The translations under genes and the position numbers were made by a program. Source: a virus. From it: DNA of 56,321 nt. The notes below the pieces were generated by a model. The model worked only from the letters and a program-made list of their open reading frames with translations, was not told where the DNA came from and made no database searches. The stretch is from positions 1-56,321 of the IMG/VR virus record IMGVR_UViG_3300035682_000045; one strand, given 5' to 3'. Positions 25,742-36,600 of the stretch are shown one piece after another (the stretch's first letter is position 1; each line of letters starts with the position of its first letter).

Positions 25742-28700
25742 TGCTCAGTGAAGTAAACTCATCAGTATTTGAAAATTCAGATTCAATCAAGTTAATTCCA
25801 GTAGTATCTGCGGAATGGAATCATAACCTATTTAATCCACCGTACATAACTACTGCTGGAACTGGAACCAAAATTTCTGGAACCGTTACATCTGGTACTA
25901 TCTATGATGCAGACAATGAAAAAGAAAACTTTACAACTAAAGCCCTTGAGTTAACCAATGGAAATGGCTCTGTATCATACACAGTGTCTGGACTATCTGG
26001 ATCAGCATACAAGGTTATAACATATGTTAAAACTAACAGCGCAACACCAATAATGGTTAATGCATTTGGAAAAGGATCAGCCTCTCAGTTTGGTTCTGAA
26101 CAGGTTGAAGCAAGTTCTTTAGGATGGACTAAGCTAGTCACATATGTAGGTGCCTCAAAAAATTCAGATACTTTTTCTTCTTTTGTTTATAAGATTGTTG
26201 CAAACTCTTTTTCTGAAACAGCATACGATGATGCAATTGACGCTGATAATGCAATAATTCTTATGTTTACAGTACCAGAAATATATGAAACTACATACTT
26301 TGATTATAAATATGGATCACTTTGGCCTACAGAAAGCCCATTTACATATTTTAGACCAGGAGAATCATACGTGGGTTCTGGAGATACCAACTGTTCTTTT
26401 GGTTCAAACTATAGAAGAATTGCTTCAAAAGTTTTAAATTCAGAAACATTGAGCGGTGGTTTTTATGGTAACAAGTATATGCCAGTTAGTCCAATTATTC
26501 AAAACCCATCTTTCTTTCTATCATCACCACCAGTTGCTGTTTTAAAGAATGCATTGCCAACAGACACATCTTCATACCAATACTTTGTATCTGATTACTC
26601 TTCAAAAAGCATATCTGCTGTTTATGAAAAAAATATTGTTACAAATAAGATTGTAATTAAGTGTAATACAATTATGACAACTCCAACATTTAGTATGTAT
26701 CTTGATGATTCAGCGCTACCATCTTTAACAGGCATAACTCCAAACTCATCTGGCGTGGTTGTCTTATACTACACTGGATCAGCATGGACACAAGACAAAT
26801 GGTTAGATATGCCAAAGTTTGATGCAAATGGTGTTCTTACTACAAAAACAACATTTAAGAAAATTAGACTTACCCAAACATCAAGAGTTGTTAATTCAGC
26901 ATTCTTATCTTACTCTGGAGACTCAGTTACCAATGATCTTAATAGAATGCAGATAGTTGAGATATCTCCAAGACTAGAGATTAACTTGTCGGATTTTGTT
27001 CAAAGCATAGATATTGATAAATCACTTGACGCAGATAATAGCTCGCTTCCAATTTCATCAATAAACTCTAATGATGCAAGAATGGTTTTATCTGGAATAC
27101 CAGTTGTAAAAAATGATGGTTCTTTTGTGCCAATATTTTCTAGTCAAAGCAATAGTGCAGCAACAATTCTTTCTAATATGATGAGAAAAAATGTTAAGTT
27201 CTATGTTAATTTTAATTTAGTAGACCATGCTGTTCTAGGCTCTGCACCAACCCTAAACGTAAATACATATATTCCAGGCGGTGTATTCTATTCAGACTCA
27301 TGGGAAGAAAACGATATAAGCGATGTGACAATCCAAAGCTTTGATATATCTAGATACCTTCAGTCAAAACCAGTTCCAGACTATGTTGCTAATTTAAAAA
27401 CGGTATTTGAAGTTATAACAAATATACTAGACCTTGCTGGATTTACTGACTATGACTATGATTCATTATATAAGATATGTAATAATAAAGCTAACCCGTT
27501 AGATATAGCATACTACTACTGTAACTCAAAAGACTCTACGGTTATTGATGCACTAAATCAAATATTTGTTGCTTATCAAATTGGTGCATACATTGATGAG
27601 TATGGAGTTATGAGATTTTTAAGTCTTCACAAGATGCTAACTGATACAGCTTCAGTTTTGACTATTGAAGACCAGGATATTGTAGAGGGTGGTATATCAG
27701 TATCTAATTTACAAAAACCAGGAAAAATATCTTTAAGATATCAAACACCAAAGGTAAAGCAATCACCAGCATTGCAAAATGTAGAAAATCTTGATATCAA
27801 GAATTCTCCCTCAGCTATTTATACAACATCAAATGACGTGGTTTGGGAGCAACAAACTACTGATTCAGTTGGATTTAATTACCTGTACTCAGATATGTCA
27901 GAAGAGTCAAATACAATGACAATAAATAATAATGACTTATTAGATATATTCCATACCTTTAACCTGGACAATAGTGGATATGCTGCAATTGAAAATGAAA
28001 TAGTTTCTTTTGAGTATAAGCAATACACAATTTCAGCTGTAAATGGATCTAACCCAGTAAATGTTTCTGTTAAGAATAATCTTGAGCTGTCTTCTGAAGT
28101 AAACAAGTATATCAAAGAATATACAGTTGGGTTAAAAACTTCTGATGGAACATCTAAGCAAGGATATGATATTAAGATTGTTCCAACAGGTAAAATAACT
28201 AATGTGCAGCGTGGTATGTTTGGAACAGTTCCAACAGCACACAACAGAGTAACAACTTTAGCAAGCAAGGGTTTAACAGAGAAAACAATTAACTCTTCTT
28301 TTAATTTTTCATCAACAACTGGAAATATTTTTATAACAAACAACAAAGACTCAGACCCAACACTACCTTTGCCAGATGTAACAAAAATTGGTATAGGTGT
28401 TTCTGGAACAAACAAGATAGCTATATGTCCAGCGGTAGAAACAGATAACGAGTATAAAACATACTCTGTTAAGTTTGACTTGCCAGATCAGTATGTCGTG
28501 GCAGCAGGAATGTTCCTTAATCAAACTTCTAGTGGATCTTCAACACCTCTATTTATAGAGTTAATTAGATATAGTACAATAAATCCACAGACTGGCGGTT
28601 TTTATGACGTACCAAAGTATAAGTATATTCTTGCAGTATATGACTCGTCATCAACTGTCTATGCATGGGCAGATGTAACTGGCCAATGTAATAATATATT

Positions 28701-29859
28701 GAATAATCTTCCTAAGATATTGACTAAGACAGCAGATGGATCAATTTATGCATATTCGTATGTAGTTGATAAGGCGTTTAATCTTAAAGTTGTTATTAAT
28801 TCATCTAACGGATCTGACGGTGAGAACGCAACTGAAAATTTTCATAAGGCAGTTTTATATGTTTCGTTAAACAATTATGAAGTAACTGGATGGCAAATTC
28901 CTAAAACAAGCACAACATGGGAACCACCTAAAATAAATACACTTACTGGGGCAAGACAAAAACCAGTTGTGCCAGATATGTTTACCTCATCTAAAAGTTT
29001 TGGATTTTATGCTTCACCTTCTCCAGTAGTTATACCAGGAACATCAGACGAAATATCTTATCCGACTCCCAACTATATGCTTTCTGTTGCAAACCTTAGA
29101 GAAATTCATGCTACAGAAAAACCACTTTTTGAAAGAAGTGTAAGCTATTTTTATCAAGATAGAGAGTTTTTGAATGGTCTAGTTCAAAAGCAACCGCTAT
29201 ATTCAAATTCTTTAACATATATTATGCAAACAACACCATCTATTTCTGGAATTAATTATTATGATGTTCAGTACGATACACCTGCTGCAGTATCAGTAGA
29301 TGTATTTCCTGTTGAGTACATGCTCACCTATTTCCCTGGCAGCTCTAAACAAGATCAACAAAATAAGCAAAAAAAGCTGGTAACAGAATATTCACTATCT
29401 TACTCAACACCAATCAACACAGGGTTTAGAGCAAGGATGGCAATTGCAAACAATTCACCGCACATGGTATTATTAACAAAAGAACCAGATGAAATACAAA
29501 GAGTTAAGGTTACCCTTAATCTTTGGACACATGAAATTGTTGGACCGTCTTCTCCAGAAATTATTGAATCGGTAATAGATTCCTCAAATTCTTCTGAGGT
29601 TGTCCAGCTTGACTCAGAATGGATACAGTCAAAAACAGCTGCCTATAAGCTTCTCAAGATTGTTGAAATGGGTATTGAGGGATTCTCTAAAACCGTCACG
29701 GTAAACATGTTTGGAAATCCACTAATACAAATAGGAGATGTAGTAACCCTATCGTATACTTTAAAGGGCATGCTAGCCAAAAAGTATATTGTGACATCTG
29801 TATCTCAAAGTTTTAGCCAAGGACTTAGCACCAGTCTAACACTTAAAAGGCTTTACTAG
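25741..29859 (+). CDS. Large tail tip / baseplate protein (Tal-like position)
   Basis: 1372 residues. Residues ~60-180 look like a carbohydrate-binding-type jelly roll (GSVSYTVSGLSGSAYKVITYVKTNS ... LGWTKLVTYVGASK). Residues ~540-680 (PDYVANLKTVFEVITNILDLAGFTDYDYD ... VAYQIGAYIDEYGVMRFLSLHKML) resemble the hub part of tail-associated proteins. The C-terminal end (VNMFGNPLIQIGDVVTLSYTLKGMLAKKYIVTSVSQSF) is a beta domain typical of minor tail proteins. No lysin or protease motif is seen. The stop is followed by a promoter for the next transcription unit. Confidence 0.72.
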   Translation: MLSEVNSSVFENSDSIKLIPVVSAEWNHNLFNPPYITTAGTGTKISGTVTSGTIYDADNEKENFTTKALELTNGNGSVSYTVSGLSGSAYKVITYVKTNSATPIMVNAFGKGSASQFGSEQVEASSLGWTKLVTYVGASKNSDTFSSFVYKIVANSFSETAYDDAIDADNAIILMFTVPEIYETTYFDYKYGSLWPTESPFTYFRPGESYVGSGDTNCSFGSNYRRIASKVLNSETLSGGFYGNKYMPVSPIIQNPSFFLSSPPVAVLKNALPTDTSSYQYFVSDYSSKSISAVYEKNIVTNKIVIKCNTIMTTPTFSMYLDDSALPSLTGITPNSSGVVVLYYTGSAWTQDKWLDMPKFDANGVLTTKTTFKKIRLTQTSRVVNSAFLSYSGDSVTNDLNRMQIVEISPRLEINLSDFVQSIDIDKSLDADNSSLPISSINSNDARMVLSGIPVVKNDGSFVPIFSSQSNSAATILSNMMRKNVKFYVNFNLVDHAVLGSAPTLNVNTYIPGGVFYSDSWEENDISDVTIQSFDISRYLQSKPVPDYVANLKTVFEVITNILDLAGFTDYDYDSLYKICNNKANPLDIAYYYCNSKDSTVIDALNQIFVAYQIGAYIDEYGVMRFLSLHKMLTDTASVLTIEDQDIVEGGISVSNLQKPGKISLRYQTPKVKQSPALQNVENLDIKNSPSAIYTTSNDVVWEQQTTDSVGFNYLYSDMSEESNTMTINNNDLLDIFHTFNLDNSGYAAIENEIVSFEYKQYTISAVNGSNPVNVSVKNNLELSSEVNKYIKEYTVGLKTSDGTSKQGYDIKIVPTGKITNVQRGMFGTVPTAHNRVTTLASKGLTEKTINSSFNFSSTTGNIFITNNKDSDPTLPLPDVTKIGIGVSGTNKIAICPAVETDNEYKTYSVKFDLPDQYVVAAGMFLNQTSSGSSTPLFIELIRYSTINPQTGGFYDVPKYKYILAVYDSSSTVYAWADVTGQCNNILNNLPKILTKTADGSIYAYSYVVDKAFNLKVVINSSNGSDGENATENFHKAVLYVSLNNYEVTGWQIPKTSTTWEPPKINTLTGARQKPVVPDMFTSSKSFGFYASPSPVVIPGTSDEISYPTPNYMLSVANLREIHATEKPLFERSVSYFYQDREFLNGLVQKQPLYSNSLTYIMQTTPSISGINYYDVQYDTPAAVSVDVFPVEYMLTYFPGSSKQDQQNKQKKLVTEYSLSYSTPINTGFRARMAIANNSPHMVLLTKEPDEIQRVKVTLNLWTHEIVGPSSPEIIESVIDSSNSSEVVQLDSEWIQSKTAAYKLLKIVEMGIEGFSKTVTVNMFGNPLIQIGDVVTLSYTLKGMLAKKYIVTSVSQSFSQGLSTSLTLKRLY

Positions 29860-29876
29860 TAAATTAGCAAGCGCTA

Positions 29877-29885
29877 TGGTATAAT
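29877..29885 (+). promoter_or_regulatory. Extended -10 promoter for distal tail adhesin genes
   Basis: TGGTATAAT, 20 bases before ATG 29906 with AGGACAGGAGAG as ribosome site. Confidence 0.72.
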
Positions 29886-29905
29886 TAATAGGACAGGAGA
29901 GTGCT

Positions 29906-30427
29906 ATGCCATATGTAAAAATATCAGATCCAAACGTAATTGACCTTTCTGCTTGGCATCAGGTTATCAATGTTGTAAATCAGCACAGCGATAGCCTTAG
30001 CTCAATCACTAATAATTTAGGTGGGCCAGCACCAGCTGTAGTGGAATGGAATGGTGAAAACGATTTTGTTCAGCAGTACGACCCTGGCTCACAAAAAATA
30101 TTATACGGAAGACATAAGCTTAATACTGCAGATATGTCACCGCTATATGATGGTCAGATTTTTCATGGAAGTATTTCATTTGAAGATGATGGTGCTACAG
30201 GATTTAGAGCAAGACCAATAGTTACAGCAACAATACAGTTTGGACACTCAACAATTGATGCTCTTGATGATACGAACCATAACATTATTTTAAATTTATT
30301 TAACATTACAGGAAGTCAGTTTAAATTTAGAGTGACTAGGGCGATTAGTGATATGGATGATCCAACACCACCACCCCCACTTACTGGTTATTTTTATCTA
30401 AACTGGACAGCAACAGGTCCAAAATAA
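29906..30427 (+). CDS. Minor tail protein
   Basis: 173 residues. It begins with a coiled-coil-capable region (IDLSAWHQVINVVNQHSDSLSSI), a frequent trimerisation motif in tail proteins, then a beta domain (ILYGRHKLNTADMSPLYDGQIFHGSISF) ending in a Pro-rich stretch and LTGYFYLNWTATGPK. Such small proteins attach to baseplates. No further function can be assigned. The next gene starts 12 bases later. Confidence 0.6.
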   Translation: MPYVKISDPNVIDLSAWHQVINVVNQHSDSLSSITNNLGGPAPAVVEWNGENDFVQQYDPGSQKILYGRHKLNTADMSPLYDGQIFHGSISFEDDGATGFRARPIVTATIQFGHSTIDALDDTNHNIILNLFNITGSQFKFRVTRAISDMDDPTPPPPLTGYFYLNWTATGPK

Positions 30428-30439
30428 TCTGGTGATCAA

Positions 30440-33400
30440 TTGAAATCACAGTACAGAGGCAATAAAACTGTTGCTAAAAATCCAACTATTTCAATAGATG
30501 TTGATGACCCAAGAGTATCTTGGGATAAAATTGCATTAACTAAATCAAGAATTGGTTCAGAAATTGACATTATTGGACTTGATGGAAAGTCATTGATTTC
30601 TGGCGGATTAAATTTAACAGATGGATCAAGCAAGCCTGATCAAAATCAGGTAATATCAAAACCTCTAACAATTCCAGGTGTACCCAAAAAAGGAGTTCCA
30701 CCACTACCAGTAGAAAACCTTGTTGCAGACTGGGCAGTAAATGACGGTATTGTTTTAACTTTTGATTTTGATACAACAAACTCTGCCAATGTATACATAG
30801 ATAGATTCATAATAAAGGTATACGATTCATTAACAGAAGATTGGCATTTATTAAGATCTGGGTTTGGCTATGAAGGATCAACATTTTTAAGTACATCTTC
30901 ACCACAACAAACACTCACGCTAACTGCATCTGACATATACTCTTCAATAGATATAAATACTCTAATTTCTAATATAACAAAAGTAGCAGTAGCTACCGCT
31001 GATATTTTAAATATTGGAGAATATGTTGAAGCAGATCTTACAGAATACGAATCACCATTACCACAGCCTGTTTTTACTTTGTCTTCAGGTGTTGACTACT
31101 ATGTTGTTACTCTTGATCCGCTAAATATAGCAGATGCATTAACAAAAGGTTTTGCTGGTGTTATAGTTGAAGAACAAATAACACCTGAACTGGTAAAGGC
31201 AAATGTAAGTTTAACAACTGGATGGTCACAGGCAGCACCACTTACGTCAAATTCTGTTATAGTTGTATATGCACCAGATGCTGAACATCGTTGGGTTAGA
31301 CTTAAATATGTTAGCGCAATGGGAAATGCTTCTGTATATTCAGATATTGCAGATATAACTCCAGATGCATTTCAGCCACCAAACACAGATCCACCAGACC
31401 AGTTTACAGAAGCAAGCATAGCATGGGTTGGAGATGATATAAAGGTTACTTTTACATTGCCAGAAGAAAATGTTCCAACAACTATAAAAGTAAAGCTTGT
31501 TCCTTATGTTAATGGTGCAGAAAGTCAAATTTTTTATTCAGATCATTACCATGTAATTGTTCCACCAGTAGATTTTTTTATGATAAGGTCAACAGAGTTA
31601 TTTGCAAACTATGGTAAATATTATTCAGAATTTAGGGGATACATAACATCCTTGTCTGGTCAAGGTGTTCCAACAGCTGGAGCAACAATTGTTACTAACA
31701 AAATTACTAGATCTAGCTTGTTATCAAGTGTATATCCAATATTAGGAATACCAGATGCATCTAATCCAACAGGAAAATTTAGAGTTACGCCATCTGTTAA
31801 TGGATACATAGTTGACTTTGATATGCCTGCAGGTGCATCAAGATTAGAGGTTTATGAAAGTCCTACTGCATGGACAGCTATACCAACAAACGATGATCTT
31901 GTAGTTTATTCAGGATTGAGCCCAGCAAATGTTCCAACACCTGTTGGAGACTTTGATGACAGATATGTTATTGTAAGATACTATGATTCATATGGTGGAT
32001 ACTCTCACTATAGTATGGAAACTGCTGGTCAAGGTTCTGGAAAGTTAGTAAAACCAATTGATATTGGTTTAGAGTCATTAATTACATACCCAATTAAAAT
32101 ATCAGCAGATGGTGGAAGTATATTTGCTGGATCTGGCGATGTAGACAATTACCCACAGGTATTCTTTAATGCACTTGGATTATTTGCTTATGACCAAGGT
32201 CAAAACAATACAACATCAATCATAAGTAATGCTGCAACTGGGCAGCCAACATTTATTACAAAGAAGGCAACAATTGGTGCATGGTCAGTAGGAGAAGGAG
32301 TTGTTTCAGAAAATCCAACAGTAACAAAAACTTTTATTCAAAACAATATCTATGCTGCAACTAAAACTAAAGAATACACTGGGCTGTCTTCGGACGGAAC
32401 ATATTCTTTTTGGGCTGGAGCAACATCATCACTTAATACAGACAATGATGCTGAGTTTTCTGTAAAGCCAAACGGAGAAGTTGAAGCTAGGAAATTAATT
32501 ATTAGAGGTGGGGGAACAAATGGAATTTTAATAGATACTCCAAACTTTACAGTTGATCGTGATGGTGAGGTTGTTGCACTAAAGGCAGAACTTGAAGGAA
32601 CCCTCACTGTTAACGGACAATCTTATTTTGATGCTAATGTAAACATTAGAAACGGCTACCTAATTACTGGAGAAGGAGACTTTGGAGAAGGGCCTAACGT
32701 ACAAATAGGATCAATGGGATTACAAGCACTTGATTCAGAAGATGATCCAACCACAAAAATATACTCAGATCCTAAATCAGTAACTGTTACAAATGCTTTA
32801 ACTGGGGATTCATCTACAGTGTCTGGAATTACTCTATGGACTAAAAAAGCTTTATTTAAATCTCAAGAACCAGGAGAAGAAGGATCAGGTGGATTTGTTA
32901 TAAGTGATGGTGTAATTCAGTCAAACCAAATACTTATAGATTCAGTAAATGAACAATTTGTTATTAGATCAACAACAACTAATTCAACAAATGGTATTAT
33001 ATTACAAGCTTCAGATGATAGCGACTACTCAATAGCAGTTGGAAATCTTAATTATTTTGTAGACCCAGATGAGTATCCAGCACTCCCAATATTTTCTGTT
33101 AGTACTACAGGATTGATGACAGCAAATAATGCTGTAGTTAAGGGAATAATAAAGGCAACTGAAGGATTTTTTGGAACAGAAAACGGTACACGATGGGAAA
33201 TTGGTTCAACAGGCATAACCGCAAATGGAGTTGCAAGCATAGATTTATCATCAGGTGGAGTAATTAAAGTTGGCAGTTATGAAATAAAAGCTGTTGTAGC
33301 AACAGAAGGAAACGAATTTTCAATTATTGATACTCGTACTAATCAGGCTATATTAGTAACAGATAAAAAATCAGGAACAAATAGAATATTTTTGGGTCAA

Positions 33401-33610
33401 AATGGACGACAAGTTGAAGTAAAAAAACCTGCACAAATATCTGGAGCTGGAACAACGTTAGCAGATCCAGGAGACAGTTCTTTAGCATCTCAAGCATATA
33501 GATCTGGAGGCTTAAGAAACATGTTTACTGTTCAAAAGAGCAACTATGATGAAAACCCAGCACAATTTCCTTCTGCAGAAAATGGAGATGTACTATTGGT
33601 ATATACCTAA
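30440..33610 (+). CDS. Large minor tail / fibre-like protein
   Basis: 1056 residues, starting at TTG 30440; the next in-frame ATG is hundreds of codons in, and GGTGAT stands just upstream. The first ~500 residues look like fibronectin III-type beta domains (PPLPVENLVADWAVNDGIVLTFDFDTT, then PNTDPPDQFTEASIAWVGDDIKVTF). The second half (GEVEARKLIIRGGG, NFTVDRDGEVVALKAELEGTLTVNGQ, GFFGTENGTRWEIGSTGI) resembles repeated beta-helix or tail-tip modules. It probably forms the distal tail together with its neighbours. No enzyme motif was seen. Confidence 0.68.
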   Translation: MKSQYRGNKTVAKNPTISIDVDDPRVSWDKIALTKSRIGSEIDIIGLDGKSLISGGLNLTDGSSKPDQNQVISKPLTIPGVPKKGVPPLPVENLVADWAVNDGIVLTFDFDTTNSANVYIDRFIIKVYDSLTEDWHLLRSGFGYEGSTFLSTSSPQQTLTLTASDIYSSIDINTLISNITKVAVATADILNIGEYVEADLTEYESPLPQPVFTLSSGVDYYVVTLDPLNIADALTKGFAGVIVEEQITPELVKANVSLTTGWSQAAPLTSNSVIVVYAPDAEHRWVRLKYVSAMGNASVYSDIADITPDAFQPPNTDPPDQFTEASIAWVGDDIKVTFTLPEENVPTTIKVKLVPYVNGAESQIFYSDHYHVIVPPVDFFMIRSTELFANYGKYYSEFRGYITSLSGQGVPTAGATIVTNKITRSSLLSSVYPILGIPDASNPTGKFRVTPSVNGYIVDFDMPAGASRLEVYESPTAWTAIPTNDDLVVYSGLSPANVPTPVGDFDDRYVIVRYYDSYGGYSHYSMETAGQGSGKLVKPIDIGLESLITYPIKISADGGSIFAGSGDVDNYPQVFFNALGLFAYDQGQNNTTSIISNAATGQPTFITKKATIGAWSVGEGVVSENPTVTKTFIQNNIYAATKTKEYTGLSSDGTYSFWAGATSSLNTDNDAEFSVKPNGEVEARKLIIRGGGTNGILIDTPNFTVDRDGEVVALKAELEGTLTVNGQSYFDANVNIRNGYLITGEGDFGEGPNVQIGSMGLQALDSEDDPTTKIYSDPKSVTVTNALTGDSSTVSGITLWTKKALFKSQEPGEEGSGGFVISDGVIQSNQILIDSVNEQFVIRSTTTNSTNGIILQASDDSDYSIAVGNLNYFVDPDEYPALPIFSVSTTGLMTANNAVVKGIIKATEGFFGTENGTRWEIGSTGITANGVASIDLSSGGVIKVGSYEIKAVVATEGNEFSIIDTRTNQAILVTDKKSGTNRIFLGQNGRQVEVKKPAQISGAGTTLADPGDSSLASQAYRSGGLRNMFTVQKSNYDENPAQFPSAENGDVLLVYT

Positions 33611-33625
33611 TAGTAGAATAATAAT

Positions 33626-36600
33626 ATGCCTGGTAAATTAAAAGTCGGTGGGTCTTGGAGAGATATCACCTATATTAAACTAAAAGTTGGTTCTATATGG
33701 ACTAATGTTGGAGAGGCGTATTTAAAGGTAGGCGGTGACTGGAGTAAGTTCTTTGGTGCAAGTGGACCACAGATAAGTCAAAAACCTGTAATCACGGCAA
33801 GCAGCACTACATTCCCAGCAATAGTAACTGGACGAAACTATCATTGGGATTCAGGAAATGTGTTTACTTATGTATTTCAATATTCATTGACTGCTCCAAC
33901 ATCAACTACAGCGTGGATAGACATAGGAGAGTACCAGTCAATTACAAACCCAGCAGTTGGATCTTCAGTAACAAAGACATATGATTTAGCAGATTTAGAA
34001 GTTGATGTAGAAGATGATATTTGGGTAAGATTTACGGTGCTAGCCGTTAATACTGTAAACTCAACACAGACAATTGAGAGTAGTGATCCTGTGCAAGTAT
34101 CAAACAATCTTCCAGTTGGAACACCAGTATCTGCGGTAATAGTAAGAGATTCTGAAGATGGATACGTATACAGCGTATCAAATCCTGGTATATGGACAAA
34201 GACTCCTATTCTTTCATATAGATACCAATGGCAACAGAATACCTCTGGAACAACATGGGCTGATATAACAGGGGCAACATCTATATCAAGAAACATGCTT
34301 TCATTCGTTGGTAAAAATGTTAGAGTAAGGGTTTGGGCAACAAACTCATCTGGAGAATCATTTAGGCCAATTGTTTCAAATTCAATGATGGTAACTTATG
34401 CACCACCAGAGATTAGTTCATTTACAGTAACTCCAAGAGCAGGTGGCGCTACTATTAGTTATTCTGCAAGCACAGACGATCCTGACTATAGTATTTCTGT
34501 TTTATTAGAAAGACTGAGTGGTGGAACATATTCAGACTATTTCTTTATCCCAATACCTCTTACATCCCTTACTGCAACAGACATTGAATTTACTACTGAT
34601 GTTTTGGCATCTGGTACATATCGTTTTACTCTTGTTGTAATAACTAATGATTTGATAGAAACTACCTCACAGGTTTCTGGAGTTGTCGTACCAGCACTTT
34701 CTGCTTCTTCTTTAACGGTTACAGACACAACACCAACAACAGACTATACTCCATCAGGACTTACAGTAACAAACCCATCAAACAATCTTGGTTTAGTTGA
34801 ATGGACAAATGGAGCAAATGCAGATCTTGCCACATTGGTTTTAAGCGGTGCAGCAACTGGAACAACAATTTTTGATCCAATAGAATCAAGTAAAACCTTT
34901 AGCGTAACAGTAAGTGGAACAGTAACAGCTTCTTTAACCAATACTATAAAAGGTGAAGCAACTATAGCATGGAGTCAAAGTGGTGCTAGAAGTTTTAAAT
35001 TAAAATATGAGGTTGGTGGAAATCCTGTAACATACAATGTTGCAGATACTACATCTACATCTCCAAGTCTAAATATAATGTCTAATGGTCTTCAGGTTAA
35101 AGCAGTTTCTGTTGAGGTATTCCCTTTGACAAATTATCAAGGTACATCAACACTGTTTACTCCATCAGTAGCACCAACTGCAACACCAACAAACAAGGTT
35201 AGCACTCCAGCCATTACTGCAAGTGGAACAGTAGAATTCCTTAATCCAAGTGCATCCTCTTTGGCAATTGCAAACACAACACCAAACGCAACACCTACTG
35301 TAACTAGTGTTAGAAACAGTGCAACAACAAATGTTGGAACTGTAGATTGGGAAAATGGAACTGGAGCAACTAGTGGCTGGCTAGAAAAGATGACAGCAGC
35401 TGGAATTGTAACTGGACAACCAATTGCCGATCCTGGAAGTCTGTCTACTACTGGATCATTTAATATTTTAATTACTGGAAATGCAACGGCAGTAGTAAAA
35501 AATAGATCAAATGCACAAGTCACCATATCTTGGTATCAATCTTCTGTAAAAAGCTATAGGCTAAGATATACCGTTGCTGGAACTTCTTATACTAGAAATG
35601 CAAATACTGTAGATGAAAATGGAGCTGCAATAACTGGAACAACTTCTTTTATTATTCCAATTGATGTAAACAATAAAGCAGTTGTTGTTACAGAGCTAGT
35701 TGTATATTCTGGATTAAACCAAAATGGAATTCCATCTGCTGCTGTACTACCAGGTTCAGCATCTGTTACAGCAACAAACATAACAAATGAAGCAACAGGA
35801 TCTGGTGCAGTGACTTATGCAGCACCAGCAACAGCTCCAGGAACTCCAACAAACCTACAAAGAAACCTTGATGGAGCATCAAAAACATTTACTTGGACCG
35901 CACCATCTGACGGTGGTTCGCCAATAACAAATTATGAGTTCAATATAAATAACACTGGATGGTTTGCTAGAAGTCCAGCATCTTCAGCTACATCTTATTC
36001 ACTTACAGCAGTAACTGGAAATATTGGAAACACTTTTCAAGTTCGTGCAGTAAATGCAGTAGGTTCTTCTGCTACCCCAGCTAGTTCTGGAACTTATTAT
36101 GTTCCATCTGTTGGAGCTCTTACTACATCATCTATTACTAAGACTTCAGCAATAATTACTTGGACTTCAGGTACAGCTGCACAAGCTGCATGGTCACTAT
36201 CACTTCCAGGAGCATCAGGTTCACCATTTACTGCAAATAATAGTAATACGTCCTTTGGTGTTACTGGATTAGTAGCAGGAACATCTTATACACCAACATT
36301 AACTCTTACATCTTCAAGTGGTGATACAAACTCTAGAACTGGAACTGAATTTACTACAGTAGGTCTTTCAGGAATTAAAACGTTGTCAAACCTTACAGTA
36401 TCTTCTGGAACACTAAGTCCATCATTTCTTTCTGGTACTAATTCATATACTGTTTCTGGACTATCTAATGCAACATCATCTATTACTGTTACTCCTACAG
36501 TTACAGACTCTACATCTACCGTCACAGTAAATGGAGTTTCAGTAGCTTCTGGGTCAGCATCAGGTGCAATTTCACTCACTGCTGGATCAACAACTAATAT

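Noticed and set aside
33597-33605. TGGTATATA as a promoter for the 1807-aa adhesin
   Set aside because: The -10 is poor and sits in the last codons of the previous gene; kept only as a weak possibility and not listed as a feature.
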